Below are positions 41,839 to 51,115 of a DNA stretch of 64,000 nt, piece by piece. How positions within the stretch are numbered: position 1 is the stretch's first letter; each line of letters opens with the position of its first letter. The DNA is from Pedobacter sp. (GTDB lineage Bacteria > Bacteroidota > Bacteroidia > Sphingobacteriales > Sphingobacteriaceae): positions 1 to 64,000 of the forward strand of contig JAVHXV010000005.1 of the NCBI GenBank assembly GCA_031119475.1, in the 5' to 3' direction. A program made the position numbers and the translations under genes. The notes under the pieces were generated by a model. The model made no database searches. It worked only from the letters and a program-made list of their open reading frames with translations, and was not told where the DNA came from.

Positions 41839-44289
41839 ATGAAGAAAATTTACGGCGCCCTCCTGTTCACATTTATTTTTCATCCCCTGTTCGCACAGCA
41901 ATATCAGATCAGTGGAAAAATCACTGATACTTCTGGCGAAATCGTCCCTTTTGCTTCCATCTATATTAAAAACACCACAAAAGGTGTTTCTGCGAATGTG
42001 GATGGATCTTATAAGCTGACGGTTGACAAGGGGCCAGTTACCTTGCAATACAAAGCGATCGGCTATAAGACCGCTTCACGTGAAATCAATGTTACGACAG
42101 ACATCATTGCCAATCAGGTATTGGAAGTGGAGCAATATACGCTCAACAATGTGGTCATCAGGCCCAATGCCGAAGATCCTGCTTATGAAATCATCAGGCA
42201 GGCCATAAAGAACCGAAAAAAGCACCTGAACGAGGTAGAAGAGTTCAGCAGCCATGTTTACATCAAAGGACTTCAGAAGTTAGTAGGGGCACCAAAAAAA
42301 TTCCTGGGCCGCGATGTACAAAAATCGCTGGATCTAGACACCAATCGAAAAGGGATCATCTATTTATCTGAGTCGACATCTAATTTTAGTTTCAGCAAGC
42401 CGGACCGCATCCGCGAGGAAATGCTCTCCTCGAAGGTATCTGGCCGGAACAATTCATTTAGCTGGAACAAGGCCTCAGACCTGATGATCAACTTTTACGA
42501 AAACCTGGTATTGGAACGTACAGGCATCAGTTCACGCAGCTTTGTTTCCCCGATTGCCGACAATGCGCTTTTCTATTACAGGTACAAGTTGTTGGGCACT
42601 ACCGAAGAAAATGGGATGACGATTAACAAGATTGAGGTATTGCCGAAAAGAAAAAATGACCCTGTATTCCGCGGCATCATTTACATTGCTGACCAAAGCT
42701 GGCGCTTGATGGGCACCAACATCTACCTGACCAGCGATGCGGGAATTAATCTACTGGACACGTTGAACATTACCCAACAATCGATCAAAGTAGAAAACGT
42801 ATATCTTCCGTCTACCAATAAATTTGAATTTAACGGCAAAGCGTTGGGCTTTAAGTTTGAGGGCTATTACATCGGCATCTTCAATAACTATGATGTCCAT
42901 CCCAATTTCCCCAAAGGATATTTTACAGCTGAGATACTTAAGGTCAATAAAGCTGTGAACAAAAAAGACTCATTGTACTGGATGAACAACAGGCCCATTC
43001 CGCTTACTGCTGAAGAACAATTTGATTATAAGCGCAAAGACAGTATCGCTATGCGGAAAACTTCCAAGCATTATCTTGATTCGGTAGAAAGCAAGAGCAA
43101 TAAGTTTGGCATCATCAAATTGTTGCTCACTGGCTATAGCCTGAATAAGCGGTACGAAAAGAAATCGATCTATTTTGATCCGTTGATCCGTTCTGTCTTC
43201 TACAATACGGTAGAAGGGGTCGGGATAAAATATGGGGCAACCTTTAGGAAGGTGCTGGAAGACAGGAAATTCTATTCCATTAGGCCCGAAGCCAGGTATG
43301 GTTTTTCCAATCATCAGTTCACCGCTAACCTGAGCGGGAATTATTATTATGACCCGCTCAAGCGTGCCAGCGTTGGCGCTAGTTTTGGTAGCGATATAGC
43401 CGATCTTAATCGTTATGGCACGATGACGTTGCTTTCCAACTCGATCAATACGCTACTTTTCGAAAGGAATTTGGCAAAATTCTATAAAAAAGAATATGTG
43501 AATCTTTATACCGGCAGGGAACTCGCAGACGGGCTTCAGGCGGACCTGAGTGTCAATTATTCGCGGAACAGCACGCTGGTCAATACCAGTACGGATAAGT
43601 TGAGGGACATTGAGGACCGGGAATTCACGTCGAACAATCCCTTTACGCCAAATGTGGAGGCGCCTTTGTTTCCGACCTATCGCTCATTGAGCGCAACGGC
43701 TACACTGACCTACACCATTGGGCAAAAGTACATTACCCGCCCTGATGGAAAATTTTATGAGGATTCAAAGTACCCTAGGTTCCAGGTCAGCTATCGAAAA
43801 GGTTTTAAAAATGTGCTGAATAGCGATGTGGATTACGACCTGCTGAGTGCCGAAATCTATCAGGAGAAAGTGAGCATGGGCTTGTTCGGCTACTCGTCAT
43901 TTGTACTGGGTGCCGGCAAATTCCTGAACAACAACCTGGTATTCTATCCAGATAGCAAACATTTTAGGGGGAACAATTCAACCATATTTCCGCCAAACCT
44001 AAGAAAGTTCAGGTACTTGGATTTTTATCAGTACAGTACAGACAGGGAATATTTCGAGGCGCATTTTGAACATAATTTTGCAGGTTTCCTTACCAATAAA
44101 ATTCCCCTGTTGCGCAAGGCCAAATTAGAGGAGTTTGTAGGCGTCAATTATTTGACCCAGCCGCAAAAAAGAAACTATACCGAATATTATTTTGGCCTAC
44201 AGCGCCTGATATTCAGCGTGAGTTACGGATTTGCTTATGATGCAAACAAGAAGGTTGAACAAGGATTTAGGATAGCGATTGGGCTTTAG
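41839..44289 (+). CDS. DUF5686 outer-membrane protein with carboxypeptidase-like plug domain
   Basis: An 816-residue exported protein. It has a signal peptide (ALLFTFIFHPLFAQ), then a carboxypeptidase-regulatory-like domain at about 22-105 (ISGKITDTSGEIVPFASIYI), then the DUF5686 region (NPNAEDPAYEIIRQAI-like RPNAEDPAYEII, VYIKGLQKL). The C-terminal half reads as alternating strands and ends in an aromatic-rich segment, as in a beta-barrel. It is common in Bacteroidota and its function is unknown. It is divergent from kbl. Start ATG 41839. Confidence 0.88.
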   Translation: MKKIYGALLFTFIFHPLFAQQYQISGKITDTSGEIVPFASIYIKNTTKGVSANVDGSYKLTVDKGPVTLQYKAIGYKTASREINVTTDIIANQVLEVEQYTLNNVVIRPNAEDPAYEIIRQAIKNRKKHLNEVEEFSSHVYIKGLQKLVGAPKKFLGRDVQKSLDLDTNRKGIIYLSESTSNFSFSKPDRIREEMLSSKVSGRNNSFSWNKASDLMINFYENLVLERTGISSRSFVSPIADNALFYYRYKLLGTTEENGMTINKIEVLPKRKNDPVFRGIIYIADQSWRLMGTNIYLTSDAGINLLDTLNITQQSIKVENVYLPSTNKFEFNGKALGFKFEGYYIGIFNNYDVHPNFPKGYFTAEILKVNKAVNKKDSLYWMNNRPIPLTAEEQFDYKRKDSIAMRKTSKHYLDSVESKSNKFGIIKLLLTGYSLNKRYEKKSIYFDPLIRSVFYNTVEGVGIKYGATFRKVLEDRKFYSIRPEARYGFSNHQFTANLSGNYYYDPLKRASVGASFGSDIADLNRYGTMTLLSNSINTLLFERNLAKFYKKEYVNLYTGRELADGLQADLSVNYSRNSTLVNTSTDKLRDIEDREFTSNNPFTPNVEAPLFPTYRSLSATATLTYTIGQKYITRPDGKFYEDSKYPRFQVSYRKGFKNVLNSDVDYDLLSAEIYQEKVSMGLFGYSSFVLGAGKFLNNNLVFYPDSKHFRGNNSTIFPPNLRKFRYLDFYQYSTDREYFEAHFEHNFAGFLTNKIPLLRKAKLEEFVGVNYLTQPQKRNYTEYYFGLQRLIFSVSYGFAYDANKKVEQGFRIAIGL

Positions 44290-44422
44290 GAAAGAGAAAA
44301 GAAGAAAGATTAAAGACAAGAGATAAAAGACAAAAGACCGAAGCTGAAAGCGCAAAGCGCAAAGCTGAAAGTGATAAACTAAATAAAGATGCTATTTTGC
44401 TTTTCGCTTTAAGCTTTTAGCT
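44290..44422. repeat. GCAAAGCGC / GCTTTTCGC word-repeat spacer
   Basis: AAGCTGAAAGCGCAAAGCGC in the left half is complementary in pattern to GCTTTTCGCTTTAAGCTTTT in the right half. It lies between two rightward genes. Confidence 0.55.
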
Positions 44423-44430
44423 TTTCTTGT

Positions 44431-44438
44431 TATCTTTG
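44431..44438 (+). promoter_or_regulatory. -7 box before trhO
   Basis: TATCTTTG, a full TAnnTTTG match, 39 bases before the ATG at 44478. The -33 region is inside the word repeat and has no clear TTG at 19 bases. Confidence 0.45.
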
Positions 44439-44477
44439 TGCCGCATTAAACGCCGTTTGCAGCGGTATCAATGGAAA

Positions 44478-45413
44478 ATGAATTATCAGACTTTACTTTA
44501 TTACTGCTATTCTCCAATAGCTGATGCGGCTCAATTTGCTGCAGACCATTTGACTTTTTGTAAATCTTTAGGGCTTGTAGGCCGGATTATTGTGGCAGAT
44601 GAGGGATTAAATGGTACAGTTTCAGGCCCAAAGGCTGCCTGTGAAGCATACATGGCTGCCATCAAGGCTGATGAAAGGTTTGCCAAGACCGATTTCAAGA
44701 TCGACGATGTCGAAGTACCCTCTTTCATCAAGATGCACTGCCGGTATAAGGCCGAAATTGTACATTCTGGACTTCGTGATACCAGTATCATCAACCCCAA
44801 TGAGGAAACCGGAAAATATCTTGAGCCTAAGGAATTCCGTGAAATGCTGGACCGTGATGATGTGGTGGTGCTGGATGTACGCTCCAATTACGAGCACAAT
44901 GTTGGCAAGTTCAAGAATGCAGTTACACTGGACATTGAAAATTTCCGTGATTTTCCTGACCAGATCAATGTATTGGCCAAATACAAAGATAAAAAGATCA
45001 TGACTTACTGTACCGGAGGGATCAAGTGCGAAAAGGCCAGTGCGCTGTTGTTGCATCATGGCTTTACTGATGTCTATCAGCTTCATGGCGGTATCATCAA
45101 ATATGGAAAAGAAGCTGGCGGAAAGGATTTTGAAGGCAAGTGCTATGTGTTCGACAATCGGATTGCCGTAGATGTGAATACCGTAAACCCTACCGTGGTT
45201 TCGACCTGCCTGAATTGTGGCAAGACCACGCCAAAGGTTATCAACTGTGCAAATCCAGAATGCAATGAGCATTTTACGCAGTGCGATGAATGTGGCGAAA
45301 ACCTACAAGGCTGCTGTTCGGTTGCCTGCACGACGCATCCCAGAAAACGCCCTTATGATGGCACAGGCTATTATGTAAAAGTTCCACAACCCGTCCACAA
45401 AATGGCCGATTAA
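44478..45413 (+). CDS. trhO: tRNA uridine(34) hydroxylase, rhodanese type
   Basis: A 311-residue TrhO/YceA protein. It opens YQTLLYYCYSPIADAAQ, has the N-terminal acylphosphatase-like part (IIVADEGLNGTVSG), a rhodanese domain with active-site Cys in TYCTGGIKCEKASALL, and a C-terminal Cys-rich zinc-type region (CLNCGKTTPKVINCANPEC). The enzyme makes 5-hydroxyuridine at tRNA position 34. ATG 44478 matches the family start; the upstream frame from 44427 is rejected. Confidence 0.93.
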   Translation: MNYQTLLYYCYSPIADAAQFAADHLTFCKSLGLVGRIIVADEGLNGTVSGPKAACEAYMAAIKADERFAKTDFKIDDVEVPSFIKMHCRYKAEIVHSGLRDTSIINPNEETGKYLEPKEFREMLDRDDVVVLDVRSNYEHNVGKFKNAVTLDIENFRDFPDQINVLAKYKDKKIMTYCTGGIKCEKASALLLHHGFTDVYQLHGGIIKYGKEAGGKDFEGKCYVFDNRIAVDVNTVNPTVVSTCLNCGKTTPKVINCANPECNEHFTQCDECGENLQGCCSVACTTHPRKRPYDGTGYYVKVPQPVHKMAD

Positions 45414-45421
45414 CAGATCAA

Positions 45422-45793
45422 ATGAGGGCAGTATTGACCATCGCTTTTCTTTTTATTTCCAATACATTTATGACCTTGGCCTGGTATGGGCATTTGAGGT
45501 TTAAGGATATGGAATGGAGCAAAAGCTTGGGACTATTGGCCATCATTGCCATTAGTTGGGGAGTGGCCCTATTTGAATATATTTTTCAGGTACCTGCCAA
45601 TAAATATGGATTTAAAGATAATGGCGGCCCCTTTAGCCTGATGCAGTTAAAGATTATGCAGGAAGCTATTTCCATTTCGGTTTTCCTTATTTTTTCAATT
45701 TTGTTCTTCAAGACGGAAAAAATGGCCTGGAACCACATGGTCGCTTTTGGGCTGATTGTCTTAGCGGTATTTTTTGCTTTTTTGAAGAAATAG
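45422..45793 (+). CDS. DUF486 membrane protein
   Basis: A 123-residue protein with four transmembrane segments in the DMT-like DUF486 pattern (LTIAFLFISNTFMTLAWYGH, AISWGVALFEYIFQVPANKY, SLMQLKIMQEAISI, and a C-terminal helix). It is conserved and uncharacterised. ATG 45422 follows the trhO stop by 8 bases, so the two are probably cotranscribed. Confidence 0.9.
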   Translation: MRAVLTIAFLFISNTFMTLAWYGHLRFKDMEWSKSLGLLAIIAISWGVALFEYIFQVPANKYGFKDNGGPFSLMQLKIMQEAISISVFLIFSILFFKTEKMAWNHMVAFGLIVLAVFFAFLKK

Positions 45794-45887
45794 CTGGCCT
45801 AATTACTTCCTCTCAATCCTTTTCTAGGCCAACCATCAAAAAAATTCAACAAAATCATGCTTAGATCACGCTCAGTCTCAGTTCTCA

Positions 45888-45923
45888 ACAACCTCGCAGG
45901 TTCTTAAGAACCTGCGAGGTTGT
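45888..45923. repeat. REP palindrome, left copy, next to the RAYT gene
   Basis: A perfect 36-base palindrome with its centre between 45905 and 45906. The inner half-arm is AACCTCGCAGGTTCTT. Its right edge touches the stop codon of the transposase gene. Confidence 0.9.
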
Positions 45924-46510
45924 CACTTTTCAAAATTCTGATAGTTTAACAGATATACTACCCGTTCTTCGTGAAATCTTTCGAACAGATCTTTTCCGCC
46001 GAACCAATTGAGGACTTCATCTCTATTGATAAAAGTAAATTCGTTTTTGGTGAGTACAGGATAGGAAGAGTGCGCATAGTTTCTAAAATCTCCAATCAGC
46101 TGATGGCGCTGCGGGTTGGCATGTATATAGTAGATCAGCTCGCTAAAGTAACCATCGGTAGCAATTTGTTTTCTTTTAAACCGTTCTTCGAATAGTTTAC
46201 CAGTTCGATTATATTTCCTATTGAATGCTTTGGCATATGCATTGAACAAATTCGAAAAAACTTGAGATGTATTTAAGGGCTTACCTGTTATTCCTTTATC
46301 TATCTCATTGGTTTTAATCTTGACCAACAAGTGGAAATGGTTTCCCAACAAACAGTAGACGAATATATCTGCCGTTGGCAAAAGGTGCTTTTTAAGTAGC
46401 GAAAGAAAATAACGATAGTCATCCTCATCCTTAAAAATGCGTTCCTTGTTGTTGCCACGATTGTAAATATGATAGAATAATCCTTCTTCTAATGCGATAG
46501 CTTTTGACAT
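45923..46510 (-). CDS. REP-associated tyrosine transposase (RAYT)
   Basis: A 195-residue Y1 transposase of the IS200-like RAYT group. It opens EEGLFYHIYNRGNNKERIFK, has the metal-binding HUH motif in LLGNHFHLLVKIK, and the catalytic Tyr is probably in GYFSELIYYIHANPQRHQLI. It should nick and rejoin single-stranded DNA at REP hairpins. ATG 46510 is used; an upstream ATG at 46558 adds a non-conserved-looking leader. It is bracketed by two copies of one 32-base palindrome, so gene plus palindromes make a unit of about 750 bases. Confidence 0.92.
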   Translation of the reverse strand: MSKAIALEEGLFYHIYNRGNNKERIFKDEDDYRYFLSLLKKHLLPTADIFVYCLLGNHFHLLVKIKTNEIDKGITGKPLNTSQVFSNLFNAYAKAFNRKYNRTGKLFEERFKRKQIATDGYFSELIYYIHANPQRHQLIGDFRNYAHSSYPVLTKNEFTFINRDEVLNWFGGKDLFERFHEERVVYLLNYQNFEK

Positions 46511-46602
46511 TATTAAAGCTAGAAAAAAGTATTTTGATTGAAGATTTTCAAAAGTCATCAGGGTTTACAAGTTGACCTTCCAGGTTAACATTTGCATAAA
46601 AA

Positions 46603-46634
46603 AACCTCGCAGGTTCTTAAGAACCTGCGAGGTT
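46603..46634. repeat. REP palindrome, right copy
   Basis: A perfect 32-base palindrome with its centre between 46618 and 46619, identical to the core of the copy at 45890-45921. Confidence 0.9.
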
Positions 46635-46687
46635 GTGGGGAAAAGGTTACGGGGAAATGCCCTCTATTATTTATTCCAAAAAAATCC

Positions 46688-47416
46688 CTACTCTGCCATA
46701 TTATGGTAAACTGCCTGCACATCATCATCCTCTTCCAGCTTATCGATCAATTTCAGGACGTCGGCGGCCTGCTCTTCAGACACCGGATGATGTGACAAGG
46801 CAATGCGCTCCAATTTCGAGCTCTTTAATTCGATACCTTTTTCTTCCAAAGCCTTCTGCAAAGAACCAAAGCTCTCAAAAGCACCTTGTGCTACCGCCAT
46901 ATCATTCCCCTCTTCGTCAGATTCTACATATAATTCTTCCAGGCCGGCATCGATCAGTTCAAATTCCAGTTCTTCCAGGTCAAGGTCATCTGTAGGCGTA
47001 AAGCGAAAGATAGATTTACGGTTAAATACAAAATCCAACGAGCCGGTTTTGCCCAATGTACCGTTGGTCTTATTAAAATAACTGCGCACGTTGGCAACCG
47101 TCCGATTGGTATTGTCTGTCGCTGTTTCGATCAAAACCGCCACTCCATGTGGTGCATATCCTTCATACACAATTTCTTCATAATTGGCCATCGACTTATC
47201 AGATGCCCTTTTAATGGCCGCATCTACGCGGTCTTTTGGCATATTTACCGCTTTGGCATTTTGGATGGCCGTGCGCAAACGCGAGTTCGTTTCTGGATGT
47301 GGGCCACCATCTTTTACCGCAATCACGATATCTTTGCCAATCCTGGTAAACTGGACCGCCATTTTGGCCCAACGCTTAAATTTTCTTTCTTTTCTAAATT
47401 CGAATGCTCTTCCCAT
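46688..47416 (-). CDS. YebC/PmpR family protein
   Basis: A 242-residue YebC/TACO1-type protein. It opens GRAFEFRKERKFKRWAKMAV, has the family core NAKAVNMPKDRVDAAIKRA and YEGYAPHGVAVLIETATDN, and an acidic C-terminus (LEEDDDVQAVYHNM). Members are described as transcription regulators and as translation factors that relieve stalls at proline-rich motifs. The YebC subtype is not certain. ATG 47416 fits the family start; a longer frame to 47449 is rejected. Confidence 0.93.
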   Translation of the reverse strand: MGRAFEFRKERKFKRWAKMAVQFTRIGKDIVIAVKDGGPHPETNSRLRTAIQNAKAVNMPKDRVDAAIKRASDKSMANYEEIVYEGYAPHGVAVLIETATDNTNRTVANVRSYFNKTNGTLGKTGSLDFVFNRKSIFRFTPTDDLDLEELEFELIDAGLEELYVESDEEGNDMAVAQGAFESFGSLQKALEEKGIELKSSKLERIALSHHPVSEEQAADVLKLIDKLEEDDDVQAVYHNMAE

Positions 47417-47485
47417 AATTATAGTGGTTTGGCAGGGTGCATGGTGCATGGCATTTAAAACGCCCTGCGCCGTGCGCTATGCCCT

Positions 47486-48430
47486 TTATTTTTTTAAGTT
47501 ACTCAACATATCTTCCGTCATCTTCGCTAGGTCAAATCCTGGCTTCCAGTTCCAATCTGTTCTGGCCTGGCTGTCATCAATTGACCGGGGCCAGCTATCG
47601 GCAATGGCCTGTCGTGGATCATGTTCACTATAGGTCAGCTTAAACTGAGGAATATGCTTCCTAATTTCTGCTGCCAACACGTCTGGCGTAAAACTAACCC
47701 CCGCAAAATTATAGCTAGAGCGGATCTGGATCTGATCGGCAGGTGCATCCATCAGTTCGATCGTTCCACGAATGGCATCCTCCATATACATCATGGGCAA
47801 CTCGGTCTCGGCCGATAAAAATGACGCGTAGCTTCCCTTTTTTAAGGCATCGTGGAAAATATGGATCGCATAATCGGTAGTTCCCCCACCGGGCGCGGCC
47901 TTCCAACTGATCAATCCCGGATAACGGATACTGCGTACATCCAGATTATATTTCTGGTAATAATATTCGCACCATCTTTCGCCCGCCAATTTGCTGATTC
48001 CATATACCGTATTCGGATCCATGGTACAAAATTGGGGGGTTTGGTCTTTTGGCGAATTAGGCCCAAAAGCAGCAATCGAACTTGGCCAGTATACCTTAGC
48101 TGTCTTAAAGGCAAGGGCCAGATCAAGCACGTTAAGGAGGCCGTTCATGTTAAGGTCCCATGCTAGTTTTGGGTTCTGTTCTCCAGTAGCCGATAAAAGT
48201 GCCGCCAGTAAGTACACTTGTGTGGGCTTATATTTTAGGAAAATCTCTTTCAGGATTTCCTTGTCCAACACGTTCACAAACTCGAATGGCCCGGCATTTT
48301 TGATTTCATAATCAGGCCTGCGGATATCGCAGGCTACCACATCATCATTGGTATAGGCCTTCCGCAATGCCGTGACCAGTTCGGTACCAATCTGCCCATT
48401 AGAACCCAGGACCAATATTTTTTCGCTCAT
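47486..48430 (-). CDS. L-threonine 3-dehydrogenase, short-chain (epimerase-like) type
   Basis: A 314-residue extended SDR enzyme. It has the NAD loop ILVLGSNGQIGTELVTALRK, YGISK as the catalytic YxxxK, and the diagnostic RYPGLISWKAAPGGGTTDYA of SDR-type threonine dehydrogenases. It oxidises threonine to 2-amino-3-ketobutyrate, which Kbl (40531-41718) cleaves. It is unrelated to the zinc Tdh of E. coli. Start ATG 48430; -7 box at 48455-48448. Confidence 0.9.
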   Translation of the reverse strand: MSEKILVLGSNGQIGTELVTALRKAYTNDDVVACDIRRPDYEIKNAGPFEFVNVLDKEILKEIFLKYKPTQVYLLAALLSATGEQNPKLAWDLNMNGLLNVLDLALAFKTAKVYWPSSIAAFGPNSPKDQTPQFCTMDPNTVYGISKLAGERWCEYYYQKYNLDVRSIRYPGLISWKAAPGGGTTDYAIHIFHDALKKGSYASFLSAETELPMMYMEDAIRGTIELMDAPADQIQIRSSYNFAGVSFTPDVLAAEIRKHIPQFKLTYSEHDPRQAIADSWPRSIDDSQARTDWNWKPGFDLAKMTEDMLSNLKK

Positions 48431-48447
48431 ACAATCTCGGTATAGCA

Positions 48448-48455
48448 CAAAGGTA
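48448..48455 (-). promoter_or_regulatory. -7 box before the threonine dehydrogenase gene
   Basis: TACCTTTG on the minus strand, 17 bases before the ATG. The position 19 bases upstream reads CTG within TTTCTGAG. Confidence 0.5.
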
Positions 48456-48596
48456 AAAAAATTAGCGATTCACTCAGAAAGTTATCACGACAATTCATGT
48501 AAACTAATTTTTACAATAGGAGATTTTTAGCTGTCGTACAGGCTACAAAGTGTACTTTTTACACCCCTCAAAATAATGCCCTACAATTAATTTCGC

Positions 48597-48625
48597 TTTG
48601 CTTTCTTTTAGTTGTGATATTTTAG
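48597..48625 (+). promoter_or_regulatory. Candidate promoter of the sugar-oxidation cluster
   Basis: TTTG (48597-48600), 17 bases, TATTTTAG (48618-48625), one base away from TAnnTTTG. It is 34 bases before the first gene of the cluster. Confidence 0.35.
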
Positions 48626-48659
48626 CTAATTTAATTGCTTCAAAACCTAACCAAATCAT

Positions 48660-49334
48660 ATGGACAGAAGAGAAGCCGTAAAAAGTGTTGCTTTTTTATT
48701 AGGCGGAGCACTATCGGCCACCACCCTCGCCACCTTATTCGACAGCTGTACCGCATCTGGTAACCAGGCAAATTTCACAGCAGATCAAGAAAAATTAATT
48801 GTCGAAGTTGCTGATATCATTATCCCGACAACCAAGAAATCGCCTGGTGCAAAAGCGGCCAACGTAGGCCCTTTTATTAGCCTAATGATGAAAGATTGTT
48901 ATCCGGAAGACGCACAAAAAGCTTTTGTAAAAGGCCTCGAAGACCTGGAAGAACGCGCAAAGAAAACCTATAGCAAATCTTTCCTCGAAATGAGCGTTGC
49001 CCAGCGCAGCGAACTGCTTACAAAGATCAAAGATGAGACCGTTGCCGCCATCAAGGCTGAAAAAGATAAGAGCGATGCCAATAAAGCTGGAGAAAAAACA
49101 GTGAAATCGGAAACGAAAGACCTGAAACCAGAAATCGAACGCCCAGGCAACCCTATGGCCGTTAAAGAAAAACCAAAGACCGCACCTCAGTTCTTTGCCA
49201 TTATCAGAGATTTGACGATCCTTGGATTTTCAACGTCAGAAGTTGGTGCCACCCAAGCTTTTGAGTTTGTAGAAATCCCTGGCAAATACGACGGAGATAT
49301 GAAAATGAAACCTGGACAAAGAGTTTGGTCATAA
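48660..49334 (+). CDS. Gluconate 2-dehydrogenase subunit 3 family protein
   Basis: A 224-residue exported small subunit. The N-terminus MDRREAVKSVAFLLGG is a twin-arginine-type signal. The domain at about 38-110 (TADQEKLIVEVADIIIPTTK, then KSPGAKAANVGPF) is that of subunit 3 of membrane-bound sugar dehydrogenases. A Lys/Glu-rich insert lies at about 125-165. Such subunits carry the signal and escort the folded GMC partner, here the next gene, across the membrane. It is the first gene of the cluster. Confidence 0.88.
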   Translation: MDRREAVKSVAFLLGGALSATTLATLFDSCTASGNQANFTADQEKLIVEVADIIIPTTKKSPGAKAANVGPFISLMMKDCYPEDAQKAFVKGLEDLEERAKKTYSKSFLEMSVAQRSELLTKIKDETVAAIKAEKDKSDANKAGEKTVKSETKDLKPEIERPGNPMAVKEKPKTAPQFFAIIRDLTILGFSTSEVGATQAFEFVEIPGKYDGDMKMKPGQRVWS

Positions 49335-49350
49335 CCTTATATTAATCATC

Positions 49351-51048
49351 ATGAACTTAAATACTAAAGCAGCAGCACAAAACACCTATGATGCCATTGT
49401 AATTGGATCGGGGATTAGTGGAGGTTGGGCCGCAAAAGAACTTACCGAAAAAGGACTAAAAGTATTGATGCTGGAACGCGGCAGAAATATCGAACATATT
49501 AAGGACTATACCACGGCGATGAAAAAGCCATGGGAATTTGCACACCGCGGAAAATTGACCGAAGAGCAGAAAAAAACGCACCCTGTCCAAAAACGGGATT
49601 ATCCGTATACCGAATTTAATGAGAGCTTTTGGGTCAATGACCTGGAGTGCCCATATACGGAAGTCAAGAGATTTGATTGGTACCGTGGTTTCCATGTAGG
49701 GGGAAAATCCTTGATGTGGGGCCGTCAGAGCTACCGTCTGAGCGACCTGAATTTTAGCGAAAATGCCAAAGACGGCCATGGAATAGATTGGCCAATCCGC
49801 TACAAGGACATTGCCCCGTGGTACGATTACGTTGAAAAATTTGCAGGGATCAGTGGCCAGGCAGAAAACTACCCCCACTTTCCTGATGGGCATTACCTGC
49901 CGCCGATGCAGATGAACATCGTAGAAAAAACGGTCAAGAAAAGGATCGAAGAGCGTTGGAAAGATCGTCTGATGACCATCGGCCGTGTGGCTAACATCAC
50001 CGTAGAACATGGCGGACGTGGAAGTTGCCAGTACAGGAACCTCTGTAGCCGTGGCTGTCCATTTGGCGCTTACTTTAGCACACAGTCGTCAACACTTCCA
50101 GCGGCACAGGCGACAGGAAACCTCACCTTGAGGCCTTTCTCTATCGTTAACGAAATCATCTACGACAAAGAAACCCAAAAAGCAAAAGGTGTAAGGATCA
50201 TCGATGCCGAGACTATGGAGCACATCGATTACTTTGCCAAAATTGTTTTTGTCAACGGCTCGACATTGGCTTCGACGTTCCTATTGCTAAACTCTACCTC
50301 TCCCGAACATCCGAACGGACTTGGAAATGCGAGTGGCGAACTGGGCCATAATCTGATGGACCACCATTTCCGTTGTGGTGCAAGTGGTCAGGCAGAAGGC
50401 TTTGAAGATAAATATACCTTCGGAAAAAGGGCAAATGGAATTTACATCCCACGTTACCGCAATATCGGAAACGACAAGCGCGACTATGTACGCGGGTTTG
50501 GTTACCAGGGAAATGCCAATCGTACCGGCTGGCATGATGAAATTGCCGAGCTTGCCTTTGGTGGTGACTTTAAAGACCTGATTACTACACCAGGCAACTG
50601 GAATATGGGATTGGGCGGATTTGGAGAAACCTTGCCATTCCATAAAAACCATGTCTACATCGATAAGACCAAAAAAGATAAATGGGGCCAGCATGTGTTG
50701 GCCATCGATTGCGAGTTTGGCGAGAATGAGGCCAAGATGCGCAAGGACATGATGAACGATGCGGCCGAAATGTTGGAAGCAGCTGGTCTTAAAAATGTGA
50801 AGACCTACGACAATGGTTCCGAGCCTGGTATGGCCATCCACGAAATGGGTACCGCCAGGATGGGCCTTGATCCAAAAACATCTGTCCTGAACAAATGGAA
50901 CCAGATGCACGAAGTGAAGAACGTATTCGTAACCGACGGATCATGTATGCCATCAACCGCAGCACAAAATCCTTCGTTGACCTACATGGCATTAACAGCA
51001 CGGGCAGTAGATTATGCCGTAAACGAATTGAAAAAGAGAAACATATAA
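49351..51048 (+). CDS. GMC-family sugar dehydrogenase, catalytic subunit
   Basis: A 565-residue FAD enzyme of the glucose-methanol-choline family. The FAD loop IVIGSGISGGWAAKEL is at about 12-27, GGKSLMWGRQSYRLSD follows, and the C-terminal GSCMPSTAAQNPSLTYMALT supplies the FAD/catalytic segment. It lacks its own signal and is preceded by a subunit 3, the layout of gluconate 2-dehydrogenase and of glucoside 3-dehydrogenase (LacA/LacC). Oxidation of a sugar hydroxyl in the periplasm, with electrons to a cytochrome c, is inferred. Confidence 0.9.
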   Translation: MNLNTKAAAQNTYDAIVIGSGISGGWAAKELTEKGLKVLMLERGRNIEHIKDYTTAMKKPWEFAHRGKLTEEQKKTHPVQKRDYPYTEFNESFWVNDLECPYTEVKRFDWYRGFHVGGKSLMWGRQSYRLSDLNFSENAKDGHGIDWPIRYKDIAPWYDYVEKFAGISGQAENYPHFPDGHYLPPMQMNIVEKTVKKRIEERWKDRLMTIGRVANITVEHGGRGSCQYRNLCSRGCPFGAYFSTQSSTLPAAQATGNLTLRPFSIVNEIIYDKETQKAKGVRIIDAETMEHIDYFAKIVFVNGSTLASTFLLLNSTSPEHPNGLGNASGELGHNLMDHHFRCGASGQAEGFEDKYTFGKRANGIYIPRYRNIGNDKRDYVRGFGYQGNANRTGWHDEIAELAFGGDFKDLITTPGNWNMGLGGFGETLPFHKNHVYIDKTKKDKWGQHVLAIDCEFGENEAKMRKDMMNDAAEMLEAAGLKNVKTYDNGSEPGMAIHEMGTARMGLDPKTSVLNKWNQMHEVKNVFVTDGSCMPSTAAQNPSLTYMALTARAVDYAVNELKKRNI

Positions 51049-51115
51049 TCGCGTTTGGCGCAGAGCGATGGGCATAATGTACGCCAGACGCAAAACGCCA
51101 AACAGCAAACGCAAC

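Larger units (their letters stand above)
45888..46634. mobile_element. RAYT unit: transposase between two identical palindromes
   Basis: Boundaries are the outer edges of the two palindromes. Both share the same 32-base core; one extends to 36. This is the layout expected for a RAYT gene with its cognate REP sequences. Confidence 0.8.
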
